From Novosphingobium acidiphilum DSM 19966 (GTDB lineage: Bacteria > Pseudomonadota > Alphaproteobacteria > Sphingomonadales > Sphingomonadaceae), in the NCBI RefSeq assembly GCF_000429005.1, contig NZ_AUBA01000005.1, positions 1 through 64,000 of the forward strand: a stretch of DNA of 64,000 nt, read 5' to 3'. Below the pieces are notes generated by a model. It saw only the letters and a program-made list of their open reading frames with translations, had not been told where the DNA came from and made no database searches. This document shows positions 9,048 through 19,545 of this stretch, in pieces. Positions within the stretch are counted from its first letter, which is position 1. Every line of letters begins with the position of its first letter. A program made the position numbers and the translations under genes.

Positions 9048-9701
9048 TCAGGACACCGGCTGAAATTCGCCGGTCGTTTCGTCCAGCAGATGCAGGACGC
9101 CGTCGCTTATCGCGAAAAACGCGCCCGTCAGGCGCAGCTTGCCGCGCGCTTCCTTGGTGCTGACGCAAGGGAACGTGCGCAAATTGGCAAGGCTGGTGCG
9201 CACCCCGGCCAGTTCCATTGCGCGTTCGGCAACGCGGCCGGTGGTGCCGTACTGGGCCACGACCGGCAGGCGCGCTTCGTCCAGCAAGGCAATCCAGTCG
9301 GCGATGAACCCGCCCTGGCCGGGTTCGGTGCCTTGCAGGCTTTGATTGAGGGCCGCCTGGCAACCGCCGCACATGCCGTGTCCCAGAACGATGATCTCGT
9401 CGACTTTCAGCACTTGCACCGCAAATTCCAGCGCGGCCGAAACACCGTGGTGGCCGGGTGCGTTTTCGAACGGGGGCACCATCGCCGCCACATTGCGCAC
9501 GACGAACATTTCGCCCGGGTCGGTGTCAAAGATCTGCGCCGGATCGACCCTGCTGTCGGAACAGGCGATGATCATCACGCGCGGGTTTTGCCCTTCGCCC
9601 AATTCGCGCCAGCGTTCGAGCTTTGGCGTCCAGCCGTGCTGGCGAAACCGGCGATAGCCGTCGATCAGGTGGCCGAGTTCGGGGGATACGGAGTCGGTCA
9701 T
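9048..9701 (-). CDS. beta-class carbonic anhydrase
   Basis: The enzyme interconverts CO2 and bicarbonate in the cytoplasm. It is 217 residues from the ATG at 9701. The zinc site of beta carbonic anhydrases is complete: C47 and D49 in ACSDSR, and H108 and C111 in GHGMCGGC. The substrate-site Asp-Arg pair is D49-R51. The conserved [11 protein letters not shown] and [12 protein letters not shown] blocks are also present. A longer frame upstream of 9701 overlaps the lipA leader and has no family similarity, so the shorter start was chosen. It is divergent from lipA, with starts 112 bases apart. Confidence 0.93.
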   Translation of the reverse strand: MTDSVSPELGHLIDGYRRFRQHGWTPKLERWRELGEGQNPRVMIIACSDSRVDPAQIFDTDPGEMFVVRNVAAMVPPFENAPGHHGVSAALEFAVQVLKVDEIIVLGHGMCGGCQAALNQSLQGTEPGQGGFIADWIALLDEARLPVVAQYGTTGRVAERAMELAGVRTSLANLRTFPCVSTKEARGKLRLTGAFFAISDGVLHLLDETTGEFQPVS

Positions 9702-9813
9702 GGTGGATGGCACCCTCTGTCGCAGTGGGGGCTTCATGGCGGCAATGGCCCCCTTGCGCAAGTGTGACAGGCAGGGCTGGAATTTTGCGCGCCGAACGCC
9801 TATTTGCCAGCGC

Positions 9814-10764
9814 ATGACCGTGCTTTCCAATGCGCCTGCCGCATCCGACTCTGCCGAAACCGCGCCGGTGCGCCAGCGCAAGCCCGACTGGATCCGCGTC
9901 AAGGCGCCGACCAGCAAGGGCTATGGCGAGACACGCCAGCTGATGCGCGATCTGAAGCTCAACACCGTCTGCGAAGAAGCGGCATGCCCCAATATCGGCG
10001 AATGCTGGACCAAAAAGCACGCGACGGTGATGATCCTGGGCGATGTGTGCACCCGCGCGTGCGCATTCTGCAATGTGAAGACCGGCATGCCGCGCAAGGT
10101 CGATAGCACCGAGCCCGGCCATGTGGCCGAGGCGGCGGCGCGGCTGGGGCTGCAACACATTGTCATCACCTCGGTCGATCGCGACGATCTGCCCGACGGT
10201 GGTGCAGGCCAGTTCGTCAAGGTGATCCGTGCGCTGCGCGAACAGACGCCGCACACCACCATCGAGATCCTGACCCCCGATTTCCGTGGCAAGATGGTGC
10301 CCGCGGTCGAGGCGATCGTGGCGGCCGGCCCCGATGTCTACAACCACAATCTGGAAACCGTGCCGCGGCTTTATCCGACGATCCGGCCGGGCGCGCGGTA
10401 TTACGCATCGCTGCGCCTGCTTGAAGAGGTCAAGCGGCACGACCCGCGGGTGTTCACCAAGTCGGGCGTGATGCTCGGCCTGGGCGAGGCGCGGCTTGAA
10501 GTGCACCAGGTGATGGATGACATGCGTTCGGCCGGGATCGATTTCCTGACCATGGGGCAATATCTGCAGCCCACGCCCAAACACACCCCGGTGATCGAAT
10601 TCGTCAATCCCAAGGCGTTTGCCGCCTATGGCGCGATCGCGCGCGCCAAAGGTTTCCTGCAAGTCGCCGCGAGCCCGCTGACCCGGTCAAGCTATCATGC
10701 GGGCGACGATTTTGCCCAGATGCGTGCCGCGCGCGAAGCGCAGCTGGCCAAGGCCGCGCGCTGA
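9814..10764 (+). CDS. lipA: lipoyl synthase
   Basis: LipA inserts two sulfurs into protein-bound octanoyl groups, making the lipoyl cofactor needed by PdhC and other E2 subunits. It is a radical-SAM enzyme of 316 residues. Both iron-sulfur clusters are accounted for: the auxiliary cluster cysteines C53, C58 and C64 ([12 protein letters not shown]) and the radical-SAM cluster C79, C83 and C86 (CTRACAFC). The start at 9814 gives the usual short N-terminal region before PDWIRVKAP. The next gene starts one base after its stop, so the two are probably cotranscribed. Confidence 0.96.
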   Translation: MTVLSNAPAASDSAETAPVRQRKPDWIRVKAPTSKGYGETRQLMRDLKLNTVCEEAACPNIGECWTKKHATVMILGDVCTRACAFCNVKTGMPRKVDSTEPGHVAEAAARLGLQHIVITSVDRDDLPDGGAGQFVKVIRALREQTPHTTIEILTPDFRGKMVPAVEAIVAAGPDVYNHNLETVPRLYPTIRPGARYYASLRLLEEVKRHDPRVFTKSGVMLGLGEARLEVHQVMDDMRSAGIDFLTMGQYLQPTPKHTPVIEFVNPKAFAAYGAIARAKGFLQVAASPLTRSSYHAGDDFAQMRAAREAQLAKAAR

Positions 10765-10765
10765 C

Positions 10766-11245
10766 ATGCCGCACATCGCCGAAACGCGCCATCTGCCCTG
10801 GTCGCCCGAACAGATGTTCGACCTGGTGGCCGATGTGAAGCGCTATGGCGAATTTCTGCCCTGGGTTGTCGGCACGCGCATCCGGTCGGACGATGGCGAG
10901 GAAATGGTTGCCGACATGCTGGTCGGATTCAGCGCCTTGCGCGAAAAGTTCACCAGCAAGGTGCACAAGCATCGCCCCGGCGCGATCACGGTTGAATACC
11001 TCGACGGGCCGATGAAGTCGCTGTCGAACACCTGGCACTTTGCACCCGACGATCGGGGCGGCTGCCGGATCGAGTTCGAATGCGATTTTGCCTTTCGCAA
11101 CGCGCTGTTCGAAAAACTGGCCGGGCAATATCTCGATCGTGCGTTCCGCAAGATGGTCGGCGCGTTCGAGACGCGCGCGGCCAAGCTTTACGGCGCCGAT
11201 GACCCGTCGGGCAGCAGCAGTTCCAGCGCCACCAGCGCGGCCTGA
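10766..11245 (+). CDS. Coq10/RatA-type SRPBCC (START-like) protein
   Basis: This is a 159-residue protein of the polyketide cyclase/SRPBCC fold, closest to Coq10 (a ubiquinone-binding protein of respiration) and E. coli RatA. Typical features are [20 protein letters not shown] near the N-terminus, then FLPWVVGTR, and the C-terminal helix [17 protein letters not shown]. The start at 10766 lies one base past the lipA stop. In alphaproteobacteria this lipA-coq10 pairing is common. The C-terminus ends in a serine-rich tail ([11 protein letters not shown]) that overlaps the convergent cinA gene by 58 bases. Role in quinone handling is inferred from the family. Confidence 0.82.
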   Translation: MPHIAETRHLPWSPEQMFDLVADVKRYGEFLPWVVGTRIRSDDGEEMVADMLVGFSALREKFTSKVHKHRPGAITVEYLDGPMKSLSNTWHFAPDDRGGCRIEFECDFAFRNALFEKLAGQYLDRAFRKMVGAFETRAAKLYGADDPSGSSSSSATSAA

Positions 11246-11709
11246 CGACGCACTTCGGCGCGATCGCGCGCCTCGGCAAACAGCTGGGTTTCGGCCTGCG
11301 CGCTTTCGGGATCGTCACCGCGTCGCGCCACGGCAAACACCACCGTGCCCACAGGCTTTTGTTCGGTCCCGCCGTCGGGCCCGGCAATCCCGGTGATCGC
11401 AACCGCAATATCGGCGCGCGAATGCGCCAGCGCACCTTGCGCCATGGCCCAGGCCACAGCGACCGAAACCGCCCCGAAGGTGTCGATCAGGTCTTCCGAC
11501 ACGCCAAGCGTTTCGATCTTGGCTTCGTTTGAATACGTCACGAACCCGCGATCGAAGACAGCCGAACTGCCGGCTATTTCGGTAAGCGCGGCAGAAACCA
11601 GCCCGCCGGTGCAGCTTTCTGCCACCGCGACCGTGCGCCCGATGGTGCGGTTGGCAGCAATCACGCGTGCGGCCAGGCCGACCATGTCGGGGGGGAGCAG
11701 GCTATCCAT
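11188..11709 (-). CDS. nicotinamide-nucleotide amidohydrolase (CinA C-terminal domain, PncC-like)
   Basis: The 173-residue protein is the stand-alone CinA C-terminal domain, which deamidates NMN to NaMN in the pyridine nucleotide cycle. Motifs are [20 protein letters not shown] (residues 27-46), the VTYSNEAK block, and the [17 protein letters not shown] loop. The N-terminal MoaB-like domain of full CinA is absent, as in PncC and many proteobacteria. Its 3' end overlaps the coq10-like gene by 58 bases on the other strand. It is preceded by a secreted protein gene and ispDF on the same strand, forming a likely operon. Confidence 0.88.
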   Translation of the reverse strand: MDSLLPPDMVGLAARVIAANRTIGRTVAVAESCTGGLVSAALTEIAGSSAVFDRGFVTYSNEAKIETLGVSEDLIDTFGAVSVAVAWAMAQGALAHSRADIAVAITGIAGPDGGTEQKPVGTVVFAVARRGDDPESAQAETQLFAEARDRAEVRRQAALVALELLLPDGSSAP

Positions 11710-11727
11710 GGGAAAAGGGTGTCCTTG

Positions 11728-12300
11728 TTACGGCTTTGGCGCGGGCAGGGTGATCGATACAGGCTCGCCAAGGCAGAACATACCATGGTTTTTGGGATTC
11801 TTGCGCTTGGTATCGCGATCAAATGCTTCGGCAAGCACGGTGATCAGTCCGGCCATGTTTTCCGGTGGCAGCGGCGCCAGCAAATGGACGGCCTGGTCCC
11901 AATTGCTGCAATCGGCGGGTTTTACCGCCTGTTTGATCATCTGCTTGGCCATACCCGCCACAAACGGCTTGAGCGCGTCATCGGGCAGGTTGCGCATCGC
12001 GGCCGGCACATTGGGGATCAGCGCGAGCGCGCCGCGCGCCGAAATCCACGCCTGGGCCTGCAGTGCACGATAACGCGCGATCAGGGCGGGCCCTTCGCTG
12101 GTCAGATAGCCTGTCGCACCAAGCGCGGGGCGGCACACTTCGCCAATGCCTTCGATCACGTCGGGCAGAACAAACAGCGCGGCATTCCTGAACTGATCGC
12201 GGGTGATGCACGTGCGCTGCTGTTCCTGCGCTTGCGCGGCAGTCGCCGTCGCCATGGCGATCAGCGCCACGATGGCAGCCATCTTGCTGTTTGCGTGCAT
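11728..12300 (-). CDS. secreted protein of unknown function
   Basis: This is a 190-residue protein with a signal peptide (about residues 1-24, ending TAAQA before QEQQRTC). The mature protein is helical, with cysteines in [26 protein letters not shown] and GMFCLGEP that could form two periplasmic disulfides. I recognise no named domain. It lies between cinA and ispDF, with 18- and 14-base gaps, so it is likely in the same transcript. Sphingomonads usually carry something similar here, as far as I remember. Confidence 0.7.
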   Translation of the reverse strand: MHANSKMAAIVALIAMATATAAQAQEQQRTCITRDQFRNAALFVLPDVIEGIGEVCRPALGATGYLTSEGPALIARYRALQAQAWISARGALALIPNVPAAMRNLPDDALKPFVAGMAKQMIKQAVKPADCSNWDQAVHLLAPLPPENMAGLITVLAEAFDRDTKRKNPKNHGMFCLGEPVSITLPAPKP

Positions 12301-12314
12301 CCCTCAGGCTCCTT

Positions 12315-13484
12315 TCAGGGGTTGTTCGGCTGGCCGATTACGGTGGCGATGGCCTGCGCCGCGATGCCTTCGCCGCGGCCGGTCAACCCCAGTCGTTCGG
12401 TGGTGGTGGCCTTGACGCTGACGCGATCGAGCGCGACGCCCATGATGTCGGCAAGCCTTGCCCGCATCGCGGCCTTGTGCGGGCCAATTTTCGGTGCTTC
12501 GCAAATGATCGTCACATCGACATTGGCAATGGCATGCCCCGATTGGCGGACCAGCGTCGCAGCATGGGCCAGGAACCGGTCAGACGATGCTCCTTTCCAT
12601 TGCGGGTCGGTCGGCGGAAAATGATCACCGATGTCGCCTGCGGCAATTGCCCCCAGCAGCGCATCTACCAGTGCGTGGATCGCCACATCGGCGTCGCTGT
12701 GCCCTGCAAGCCCCTGCGGATGATCGATTTTCACCCCGCACAGCCACAAGTCTTCGCCATCTGTCAGACGATGCACGTCAAACCCCGACCCCGTCCGGCA
12801 CATCATCGGTCTGTCCTCGAAATCGCTGGCAAAGGTCACCTTGCGCAAACGCTCGTCGCCCGAAACAAGCGCGATGGCAAGCCCTGCAGCCTCGGCCACG
12901 GTGGCATCGTCGCCTGCCTCATCGGCGTGCGGCCACGCGCGGTGCGCGGCCAGGATCGCGTCAAAGCGAAACGCCTGAGGGGTCTGGACGCGATACAGTC
13001 CGTCGCGTGGGACCGCCGCCTCGCGCAAACCGTCGCGCCCGCGCGCCACGCTGTCCACCACCGGCAGCACCGGGATCGCGCCGGGTGCATCGGCCAGCGC
13101 AGCCACCAGCCGTTCGATCACCGCTGGCGGCAGATCGGGCCGCGCGGCATCGTGGATCAACACGGGATCGGTCACCGCATGCATGGCCAGGTGGTCGAGC
13201 GCCGCCTTGACCGAAGCCTGTCGCGTGGCGCCCCCGGCCACCAGCACGATCGGGGCAAGTCCGGCCAGCGCGGTTTCGGCAATGGCGCGATAGTCTTCGG
13301 GTATGGCCACGATCAGCGGCGCTGCCCCTGCGGCCAGCAATCGTTCGACGCTGTGACGCAGCAGGGGTTTGCCGTGCCACGCCGCAAACTGCTTGGGCAT
13401 CTGGCCCCCGGCGCGAAGGCCACGGCCTGCGGCAACCACGACAGCGCAAAACCGGCGCGCGAAAGGGGGAGGGGACTGGTCCAT
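12315..13484 (-). CDS. ispDF: bifunctional IspD/IspF (MEP pathway)
   Basis: This fused enzyme does two steps of non-mevalonate isoprenoid synthesis: CTP-dependent cytidylylation of MEP (IspD), and cyclisation to MEcPP (IspF). It is 389 residues. The N-terminal IspD half carries the CTP-binding stretch [18 protein letters not shown] (residues 16-33). The IspF half carries GSGFDVHRL, with metal ligands D and H, and [19 protein letters not shown], with the third ligand H. The fusion is normal in alphaproteobacteria. It is convergent with nothing and divergent from dusB, with starts about 80 bases apart. Confidence 0.95.
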   Translation of the reverse strand: MDQSPPPFARRFCAVVVAAGRGLRAGGQMPKQFAAWHGKPLLRHSVERLLAAGAAPLIVAIPEDYRAIAETALAGLAPIVLVAGGATRQASVKAALDHLAMHAVTDPVLIHDAARPDLPPAVIERLVAALADAPGAIPVLPVVDSVARGRDGLREAAVPRDGLYRVQTPQAFRFDAILAAHRAWPHADEAGDDATVAEAAGLAIALVSGDERLRKVTFASDFEDRPMMCRTGSGFDVHRLTDGEDLWLCGVKIDHPQGLAGHSDADVAIHALVDALLGAIAAGDIGDHFPPTDPQWKGASSDRFLAHAATLVRQSGHAIANVDVTIICEAPKIGPHKAAMRARLADIMGVALDRVSVKATTTERLGLTGRGEGIAAQAIATVIGQPNNP

Positions 13485-13565
13485 TGTCGATGCCCCTTAC
13501 AAACTTGCCCTGGCGCCGACAATTGTCTAACGCGTGCCTGTTTTTTAGGCACGAGCACCCGATCC

Positions 13566-14594
13566 ATGACCGAAGTCCCCGCACCGCCTGTTCTTGCCCC
13601 TATCCAGGTCGGCCCCGTGCGGATCGATTGCCCTGTGGTGCTGGCACCGATGACCGGTGTGTCGGACCGGCCGTTCCGCCGGATTGTGCGGCAATACGGG
13701 TCGGGGCTGAACGTGACCGAAATGATTGCCAGCCCGGCGGCCATCCGCGAAACGCGCCAGTCGATCCAGAAATGGGCGTGGGACCCGATCGAGGACCCGG
13801 TGTCGATGCAGCTTGTCGGGTGCGAACCGTCGCAGATGGCCGAGGCCGCGAAGCTGTCGGAAGATCGCGGTGCGGCGATCATCGACATCAACATGGGCTG
13901 CCCGGTGCGCAAGGTGGTCAACGGCGATGCCGGATCGGCACTGATGCGCGATGTGCCCCTGGCCGCCGCACTGATCGAGGCCACGGTCAAGGCGGTCAAC
14001 GTGCCGGTGACCGTCAAGATGCGCATGGGCTGGTGCCATGACAGCCTGAACGCCCCGGAATTGGCCCGGATCGCGCAGGACCTGGGCGCGCGCATGATCA
14101 CCGTGCACGGGCGCACGCGCAACCAGATGTACAAGGGTTCGGCCGACTGGAGCTTTGTGCGCCGGGTAAAAGATGCGGTGACCATCCCGGTCATCGTCAA
14201 CGGCGACATCTGTTCGGTGGGTGACGTGGCCGAGGCCATTGCACAAAGCGGCGCCGATGGCGTGATGATCGGACGCGGCAGCTATGGTCGCCCGTGGTTG
14301 CTGGGTCAGGTCATGCACTGGCTGCGCACCGGCGAAGTCCTGGCCGATCCGACGATCGGCGAACAGTACGCCGTGATCGTGGCGCATTATCACGACATGC
14401 TTGACCTGTATGGTGAAGTGACCGGGGTCAACATGGCGCGCAAACACCTGGGCTGGTATACCAAGGGCCTGCACGGATCCGCCGAATTCCGCAACACGGT
14501 CAATTTCATCGACGACCATCGTGCGGTCCTGCACAGCCTGGCCGAATTCTACGCCCGGTTTGATCCGGCGGACGAACGCCGCGTGGCGGCCTGA
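13566..14594 (+). CDS. dusB: tRNA-dihydrouridine synthase DusB
   Basis: DusB reduces uridine to dihydrouridine in the tRNA D-loop using FMN. It is 342 residues. The catalytic cysteine is C112 in [14 protein letters not shown]-site blocks are [13 protein letters not shown] (residues 28-40), [13 protein letters not shown] and [13 protein letters not shown]. The ATG at 13566 gives a family-standard length; the frame is open far upstream only because it runs antisense to ispDF. It heads the dusB-ntrB-ntrC unit, an arrangement (also known as nifR3-ntrBC) seen throughout alphaproteobacteria. Confidence 0.95.
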   Translation: MTEVPAPPVLAPIQVGPVRIDCPVVLAPMTGVSDRPFRRIVRQYGSGLNVTEMIASPAAIRETRQSIQKWAWDPIEDPVSMQLVGCEPSQMAEAAKLSEDRGAAIIDINMGCPVRKVVNGDAGSALMRDVPLAAALIEATVKAVNVPVTVKMRMGWCHDSLNAPELARIAQDLGARMITVHGRTRNQMYKGSADWSFVRRVKDAVTIPVIVNGDICSVGDVAEAIAQSGADGVMIGRGSYGRPWLLGQVMHWLRTGEVLADPTIGEQYAVIVAHYHDMLDLYGEVTGVNMARKHLGWYTKGLHGSAEFRNTVNFIDDHRAVLHSLAEFYARFDPADERRVAA

Positions 14595-15743
14595 GTGCCT
14601 GCTGCAGCCGTGACCGATCCGAACGCCCCATTCGGCATGGCGCATGACAGGCCCGACTTGCGCACGGTGATTGCCAGCCTGCCGCAGGCCCTGCTGATCT
14701 TGGCACCCGATCTGACGATCGCTTCGGTCAATCCTGCGGCGGAACACCTGGTGGGGCAGGGCGCCAGCCGCGTGCTTGGCCGATCGCTGCACCAGTTGCT
14801 GGCGTTCGAAGAACAGCTGATCATCGATCGCCTGGCAGATCGTGAAGCCCATCTGGTGGCACGCGGGTCGCTGGTGCGCATTCTGGATCAGCCGCCGCGT
14901 CAGATCGACGTGATGACCGCGCCTGTGCTGAATTTTCCCGGCTGGCAGATTGTCGTGCTGCAAGAACCCGTCGGGGTCGAGGCGCTGACCTTGGGTGCGC
15001 TTGATGAAGGCGATGGAGCGGGGGTGCGCGCACCCGAAATCCTGGCGCACGAGATCAAGAATCCGCTGGCCGGTATCCGGGGGGCGGCGCAATTGCTGCA
15101 TCGCCGGCTCGATGCGGGCGACCGCGCGCTGACCGCGCTGATCACCAGCGAAGTGGACCGCATTGCCAAGCTGATCGACCAGATGCAGTCGCTCGGCCGC
15201 CGCAGCACCGAACCGGCCGTGCCGTGCAACCTGCACGAAGCCGCGCGCCACGCCCAGGCAATTCTGGCCGCGGCGCGGCCCGACAGCAGTGGCAGCGATC
15301 TGGTGATCGAAGAGGAATTTGATCCCAGCCTGCCGCCGATCAGCGCCAACCCCGATGCGCTGGTGCAAGTATTGCTGAATCTGATGGCCAATGCCCGCGA
15401 TGCCTGCGCCGGGGTCGATCATCCGCGCATCATCGTGCGCACGCGCTTTGCCAGCGGCATCCAGGTGCATCATGGCTCTGGCGGCAAAGTGTTGCGTCTG
15501 CCGATCGAACTGCGCGTCAGCGACAATGGCCCCGGGATCGCCCCATCGGTGCGTGATCACATATTCGAACCGTTCGTGTCGAGCAAGAAGCACGGGCAGG
15601 GGCTGGGGCTCGCGCTCGTCCAGAAACTGGTGCGCGATATGAACGGCCGCGTCACGCACGACCGCGACGAGGGCAAGGGCATCACGCATTTTCGCCTGCA
15701 TCTGCCGGTGGCAGGATCGGTGCCGACGGGGGTGCACGCATGA
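14595..15743 (+). CDS. ntrB: nitrogen regulation sensor kinase NtrB
   Basis: NtrB is a cytosolic histidine kinase that phosphorylates NtrC under nitrogen limitation and is controlled by PII. The 382-residue frame starts with GTG directly after the dusB stop; an in-frame ATG at 14637 is an alternative. Domains are an N-terminal PAS (about 20-130), the H-box AHEIKNPLAGIRGAAQL with H152, an N-box (LNLMANARDA) and G-boxes (DNGPGIAPSVRDHIFEPF, HGQGLGLALV). No membrane segment is present, as expected. Its stop overlaps the ntrC start. Confidence 0.93.
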   Translation: MPAAAVTDPNAPFGMAHDRPDLRTVIASLPQALLILAPDLTIASVNPAAEHLVGQGASRVLGRSLHQLLAFEEQLIIDRLADREAHLVARGSLVRILDQPPRQIDVMTAPVLNFPGWQIVVLQEPVGVEALTLGALDEGDGAGVRAPEILAHEIKNPLAGIRGAAQLLHRRLDAGDRALTALITSEVDRIAKLIDQMQSLGRRSTEPAVPCNLHEAARHAQAILAAARPDSSGSDLVIEEEFDPSLPPISANPDALVQVLLNLMANARDACAGVDHPRIIVRTRFASGIQVHHGSGGKVLRLPIELRVSDNGPGIAPSVRDHIFEPFVSSKKHGQGLGLALVQKLVRDMNGRVTHDRDEGKGITHFRLHLPVAGSVPTGVHA

Positions 15744-17170
15744 TGCCGACAATCCTGCTGATTGAAGATGACGCCTCGATCGCCACCGTGATCACCGCGG
15801 CGCTTGCCGCCGAAGGCTATGGCGTGGCGCACAGCGACAGCATCGCCGGGCGCGACCGGCTGCTGGCCGATGGCCAATATGCGCTGATGCTGACCGATGT
15901 CATGCTGACAGATGGCGACGGTATCGAGACCCTGCCCGATGTGCGCGCGCGGTATCCGGATTTGCCGGTGATCATCCTGTCGGCCCAGAACACGCTCGAC
16001 ACCGCGGTCCGCGCCAGCGACACCGGCGCGTTCGAATATTTTCCCAAGCCGTTCGATCTTGACGAACTGGTCGCGGCGGTGCGGCAGGGCATCGGCCAGT
16101 CGGGCGCGGCGGCACGCGACGAGGACACCGATGCCGAGACGCAAGGCCTGCCGCTGGTCGGGCGCAGCGCGGCGATGCAGGCGGTCTATCGCATGATCAC
16201 GCGCGTGTTGCGCAACGATCTGACGGTGCTGATCCTGGGCGAGTCCGGCACCGGCAAGGAACTGGTGGCCGAAGCAATCCACCAGCTGGGCAACCGTCGC
16301 GCAGGCCCGTTTGTCGCGGTCAACACCGCGGCCATTCCTCACGATCTGATCGAAAGCGAACTGTTCGGGCATGAAAAGGGTGCCTTTACCGGCGCGATTG
16401 CCCGCCAGATCGGCAAATTCGAACAGGCACGCGGCGGCACGCTGTTTCTCGACGAAATCGGCGACATGCCGGTCGAGGCGCAGACACGTCTGTTGCGCGC
16501 GTTGCAATCGGGGCGCGTGCGCCGAGTGGGCGGCAGCGATGATGTGGTGCTTGATTGCCGGATCATCGCCGCCACCAATCGCGACCTGGTGCCGTTGATC
16601 GCGGCGGGCCAGTTTCGGGAAGATCTGTATTACCGGCTGGCGGTGGTGCCGATCGCGCTGCCGCCCTTGCGCGACAGGCGCGACGACATCGAACCGCTGG
16701 CGCGCCATTTCCTGGCCATGGCCGCCGCCGAGGGTTTGCCGCGCCGCCAGTTGACTGCGGCCGGCGCAGCCTTGCTGGCGCGTCAGGCATGGCGCGGCAA
16801 TGTGCGCGAACTGCGCAATCTGATCTACCGCCTGGCGCTGATGGCCCGCGACGACACCATCGATGCGGCGACGATCGAACCGATGCTGGGCAGCGATACC
16901 GCGGCACCGCAGCGGCCGGTGGATGACGAAGGGCCACAGGATCTTGCCGGTGCGCTGGACCGGTGGCTGACCGACCATGCGCCCGGACCCGGCCAGGTCT
17001 ACAACGCGGCTCTGGCCGCTTTCGAACGGCCGCTGTTCCTGCATGTGCTGGGCCGCACCGCGGGCAACCAGCTGCGCGCAGCCCAAATTCTGGGGATCAA
17101 TCGCAACACCTTGCGCAAACGGCTGTCGGACCTGGGAATTCATCCCGACGATCATGCAGTTCGCGGCTAA
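15740..17170 (+). CDS. ntrC: nitrogen regulation response regulator NtrC
   Basis: NtrC is a sigma-54 activator for nitrogen-assimilation genes. It is 476 residues. The receiver domain has D53 as phosphoacceptor (LTDVMLTDGD). The AAA+ domain has Walker A GESGTGKE (167-174), an intact GAFTGA loop (214-219) for sigma-54 contact, and the LFLDEIGDMP Walker B. The C-terminal Fis-type helix-turn-helix reads NQLRAAQILGINRNTLRKRL. The start ATGATG overlaps the ntrB stop, giving coupled translation. Confidence 0.96.
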   Translation: MMPTILLIEDDASIATVITAALAAEGYGVAHSDSIAGRDRLLADGQYALMLTDVMLTDGDGIETLPDVRARYPDLPVIILSAQNTLDTAVRASDTGAFEYFPKPFDLDELVAAVRQGIGQSGAAARDEDTDAETQGLPLVGRSAAMQAVYRMITRVLRNDLTVLILGESGTGKELVAEAIHQLGNRRAGPFVAVNTAAIPHDLIESELFGHEKGAFTGAIARQIGKFEQARGGTLFLDEIGDMPVEAQTRLLRALQSGRVRRVGGSDDVVLDCRIIAATNRDLVPLIAAGQFREDLYYRLAVVPIALPPLRDRRDDIEPLARHFLAMAAAEGLPRRQLTAAGAALLARQAWRGNVRELRNLIYRLALMARDDTIDAATIEPMLGSDTAAPQRPVDDEGPQDLAGALDRWLTDHAPGPGQVYNAALAAFERPLFLHVLGRTAGNQLRAAQILGINRNTLRKRLSDLGIHPDDHAVRG

Positions 17171-17242
17171 GCACGTTCGCTTCATCGCGCAAAACGGCAC
17201 CGCCCTGTAAAATCTCTTGCTTTTGGGCAACAGGGGTGTTGT

Positions 17243-19534
17243 TTGGCGGCAACTATGGTTGGTACGCTCGCAGGTAAATTGCCCAGTCGGGCTCGGCGCT
17301 TGCCGCGCTGGTGGCGGCGGCTGCTGGTGGTTCTGCGCCGGGCCAACGTTTTCCTGTTGATCGAAACGATTGCGGCGATCGCGCTGGTGATGATGGTCAC
17401 GCTCAGCGCCTATGACCTTGATCCGCAATCAACGCCGGGCAATATCCTGCTTCCGGCCAAACTGACGTCGACCCTGCTGATCGGCACGTTGGTTCCCGCG
17501 CTGACCCTGATCGTGCTGTTCGGGCGGCGTATCGCGCTCAAACGCGCCGCGCGCGATATGCTGGGCAGCAGCGGGCGGTTGCATGTGCGGCTGGTCTGGC
17601 TGTTTTCGCTGATTGCGGCGGTGCCCACGCTGCTGGTCGCGATCTTTGCCTCGCTGCTGTTCCAGCAAGGTGTGGAATTCTGGTTTTCCGACAATTCGCG
17701 CGGCATGCTGGAAAACGCCAACAGCCTGGCCAAAGGCTATTACGAAGACAAACTGCGCGACGTGGGCAAGGAAAGCCTGGCGATGGCGGGCGATATCCGC
17801 AGCTATCTGGCGCAGGCCCCGATCACCAGCCAGGAATTTGCCGAAGGCTATTCGTGGCAGGTGATCAGCCGCAAGCTCGATGAATCCGCGATTGTCGAAC
17901 GGGGCGAAGATGGCGCCTTGCGGACCGCGGCGATCGTCGATCCCAACCGCAACGACGATCGCCAAAGGGTTACCGCTGCCGAAGTGCAACGCATCGCGCG
18001 CGGCGAACAGGTAGTGGTCAACGCCTCGGCCGAAAAGATCGAGGCGGTCACCACGATCGACCGGGCACGCGGCATCTATCTGTATGTGGCGCGCAATTCG
18101 GACCAACTGGCGCTGATCCAGTCGAAACGCGCCAGTTCGGTGCTGTCGGCCTATGACATGCTAACCCGTCGGGCGCGCGCGTTGCAGGTGCAGTTCAACC
18201 TGGCTCTGTTGGGCATTTCGCTGGCACTGGTCATGCTGGCGGTGTGGGCCGCCTTGCGAATTGCCGACCGGCAGGTGGCGCCGCTGATCGAGCTGGTATC
18301 TGCCGCGCGCAAAGTGGGCAGCGGCAATTTTGCGATGCGCGTGGCATCGGGCAAAGGCACCGACGAGGTCGGCATGCTGGCGCGCGCGTTCAATCGCATG
18401 ACCGCGCAGCTTGAAACCCAGACACAGGCGCTGGTGCGGGTCAACGCGCAGCTTGATGTGCGGCGCGCGTTTATCGAGGCGGTGATCGAATCGATTACCG
18501 CCGGGATCATCTCGATCGACCGCGATGGCAAGATCCGCCTGATCAACAGTTCTGCCCAGAAACTGCTGGGCGATGACCGCGGCGGCAACGCGACCGGCAC
18601 GGCGCTGGTCGCATTTGCCCCCCAATTTGACACCCTGTTGGCCAGCGGCGAACCCAGCGGCATCGTGCATCACGCCAAAGGCGGCGATCTGCTGACGCTG
18701 GCGGTCAAGGTTACCCAGGACGCCAACGGCCATGTGGTGACGTTCGAGGATATCACCCGCCAGCTGGTCGATCAGCGCCGCGCGGCATGGTCCGATGTGG
18801 CGCGGCGCATCGCGCACGAGATCAAAAACCCGCTGACCCCGATCCAGCTGGCCACCGAACGGCTGAAGCGACGTTATTTGCGCCAGATCACCACCGATCC
18901 CGAATTGTTCGAGGAATTGACCGCCACGATCATTCGCCAGGTGGGCGATCTGCGCAAGATGGTCGACGAATTCTCGTCGTTTGCGCGGCTGCCCAAACCG
19001 GTGTTCCGCCACGAAGATGCGGGCGAACTGGTGCGTCAGGCGATTTTCCTGCAGGAAATTGCGCATACCGCCATTGCGTTCAGCTATACCGGCCCAAGCA
19101 ACGAACCGTTCGAGGCCGATCGCCACCAGTTTGGCCAGGCGATGACCAATGTGCTGAAAAATGCGGTCGAAGCGATCGAAGCGCGTGCCCGGGTGGAAGA
19201 TATCGACTACAAGGGGCGCATCACGGTGAACCTTGATGCCGACGCGGCCGCGATCACCATCAGCGTCATCGACAACGGTATCGGCCTGCCGGCAGAGCGT
19301 GACCGCATTCTCGAACCCTATGTCACCACCCGCGAAAAGGGCACTGGCCTTGGCCTGGCGATCGTCAACAAGATCGTCGAGGAACACGGCGGCGAAATGG
19401 CCTTTGCCCCGGCGGGCGAAGGCGGCACGCGCATGACGATGCGTTTTGCCCGCGCCCCGCAGGCAACCCCCGGCGACACCACCGACCTGACACGAACCCA
19501 GGCGTTTGCATCCACCCCCGAAGCGATGCGTTAA
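17243..19534 (+). CDS. ntrY: nitrogen regulation sensor kinase NtrY
   Basis: NtrY is the membrane histidine kinase partner of NtrX, linked to nitrogen, redox and envelope control in alphaproteobacteria. The protein is 763 residues from TTG 17243, which has AGGGG close upstream, or 759 from ATG 17255. Order of parts: three N-terminal membrane segments (about 35-58, 75-95, 115-142), an extracytoplasmic region, another membrane segment near 318-340, a HAMP domain (about 340-395), PAS, then HisKA with H525 in RRIAHEIKNPLTPIQLA, and an ATPase domain ending TGLGLAIVNKIVEEHGGEM. ntrX follows after 11 bases. Confidence 0.94.
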   Translation: MAATMVGTLAGKLPSRARRLPRWWRRLLVVLRRANVFLLIETIAAIALVMMVTLSAYDLDPQSTPGNILLPAKLTSTLLIGTLVPALTLIVLFGRRIALKRAARDMLGSSGRLHVRLVWLFSLIAAVPTLLVAIFASLLFQQGVEFWFSDNSRGMLENANSLAKGYYEDKLRDVGKESLAMAGDIRSYLAQAPITSQEFAEGYSWQVISRKLDESAIVERGEDGALRTAAIVDPNRNDDRQRVTAAEVQRIARGEQVVVNASAEKIEAVTTIDRARGIYLYVARNSDQLALIQSKRASSVLSAYDMLTRRARALQVQFNLALLGISLALVMLAVWAALRIADRQVAPLIELVSAARKVGSGNFAMRVASGKGTDEVGMLARAFNRMTAQLETQTQALVRVNAQLDVRRAFIEAVIESITAGIISIDRDGKIRLINSSAQKLLGDDRGGNATGTALVAFAPQFDTLLASGEPSGIVHHAKGGDLLTLAVKVTQDANGHVVTFEDITRQLVDQRRAAWSDVARRIAHEIKNPLTPIQLATERLKRRYLRQITTDPELFEELTATIIRQVGDLRKMVDEFSSFARLPKPVFRHEDAGELVRQAIFLQEIAHTAIAFSYTGPSNEPFEADRHQFGQAMTNVLKNAVEAIEARARVEDIDYKGRITVNLDADAAAITISVIDNGIGLPAERDRILEPYVTTREKGTGLGLAIVNKIVEEHGGEMAFAPAGEGGTRMTMRFARAPQATPGDTTDLTRTQAFASTPEAMR

Positions 19535-19545
19535 AGGATTTTTGA

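Noticed and set aside
12291..13565. In-frame upstream extension of dusB (a 767-codon frame)
   Set aside because: The extension is antisense to ispDF and has no Dus similarity; the ATG at 13566 gives normal length.
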